From Microbacterium sp. LCT-H2 (GTDB taxonomy: Bacteria > Actinomycetota > Actinomycetes > Actinomycetales > Microbacteriaceae): DNA of 64,000 nt. The stretch lies in contig NZ_MODW01000002.1 of the NCBI RefSeq assembly GCF_001866135.1, forward strand, positions 310,001 through 374,000. The letters are read 5' to 3'. The position numbers and the translations under genes were made by a program. Positions 63,801-64,000 of the stretch are shown in pieces; the first letter of the stretch is position 1; each line of letters opens with the position of its first letter. The notes under the pieces were generated by a model. That model searched no databases, was not told the DNA's origin, and was given only the letters and a program-made list of their open reading frames with translations.

Positions 63801-64000
63801 GTGCCCGCCGCTCGCCCGCGAGCGCTTGCGCTGTGTAGCACACCGACCATCGTCGCCCCGGTTCTGACCGGTGCCCCGAAGCTGGAGCCCGCGCTGTTTA
63901 ATCTTGCTGCGACCCTGACCCCCCGACTCGCGTCCTCGGATGGCGAGTTCCACGGCCCTTCGATCGATGAGTTCTTCCCGGAGATCCTCTTCCACGTCGG
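63801..64000 (+). CDS. atpB: ATP synthase F0 subunit a, N-terminal fragment
   Basis: About 66 codons are in the window. The visible end reads SSDGEFHGPSIDEFFPEILF, the conserved extracytoplasmic N-terminal region of actinobacterial subunit a. The transmembrane helices and the essential Arg lie beyond the edge. The only in-frame start candidate is GTG 63801, 6 nt after TAGTGT, which gives an N-terminal extension longer than many homologues; a start elsewhere would need a rare codon. The rest of the F0F1 operon should follow. Confidence 0.75.
   Translation, partial: MPAARPRALALCSTPTIVAPVLTGAPKLEPALFNLAATLTPRLASSDGEFHGPSIDEFFPEILFHV

Overview
The window is a high-GC actinobacterial chromosome segment, most likely from Microbacteriaceae and plausibly Microbacterium. 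Supporting signs are the gene order rho-prfA ... prmC-tsaC-wecA-atpI-like-atpB, DUF3097, DUF6325, LmeA-like and GAP/Sap-like genes, frequent GTG starts, and promoters of the form TANNNT-N6-start codon. This promoter form implies that many mRNAs here are leaderless. No prophage, insertion sequence or CRISPR array is visible.

Layout. 0-3.1 kb: a minus-strand operon of a TPM-domain membrane protein, PspA and a partial arginase-family gene. 3.2-7.2 kb: DUF3097, trmB, a CPBP-like membrane protein, a DinB2-like Y-family polymerase with Val at the steric-gate position, and RidA. 7.2-29.8 kb: an accessory island in which many gene types occur twice (SulP carriers, large MalT/LAL-type LuxR regulators, cytoplasmic formylglycine sulfatases, SHOCT proteins, DUF6325 proteins), with single MscS, FUSC, GAP/Sap, AI-2E, formylglycine-generating enzyme and HAD phosphatase genes. 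29.9-34.9 kb: a copper operon copZ-copA-YHS-copB under two CsoR-type operators. 34.9-40.4 kb: a zinc alcohol dehydrogenase and partner, NhaA, a small leaderless ORF and a sortase-anchored VWA protein. 40.4-53.3 kb: tRNA-Arg(CCG), a GDSL hydrolase, argS, an LmeA-like protein, a TetR-controlled hydrolase operon, YihY, lysA-hom-thrB and rho. 53.3-64 kb: prfA, then a roughly 6-kb insertion (citrate-type two-component system, CitMHS carrier, small membrane protein, cysE-cysK) before prmC-tsaC-wecA-atpI-like-atpB resumes.

Most notable observation. Intergenic regions of the 7-30 kb island share a palindrome, TTCAYCCGGGTGAW. Its centre lies about 57-58 bp upstream of the predicted transcription starts for a SHOCT gene, FUSC, sulfatase 1, SulP 2 and the second LAL regulator, and about one helical turn further for SulP 1. 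A longer relative (TCACCCG-GAG-CGGGTGA) lies about 51-52 bp upstream of the two divergent DUF6325 genes and, degenerate, of the HAD gene. This looks like an island-wide regulon driven by one or both LAL regulators. The transcription starts are inferred by eye from -10 boxes. The biological role (sulfate-ester use, sulfolipid handling or envelope stress) is inference.
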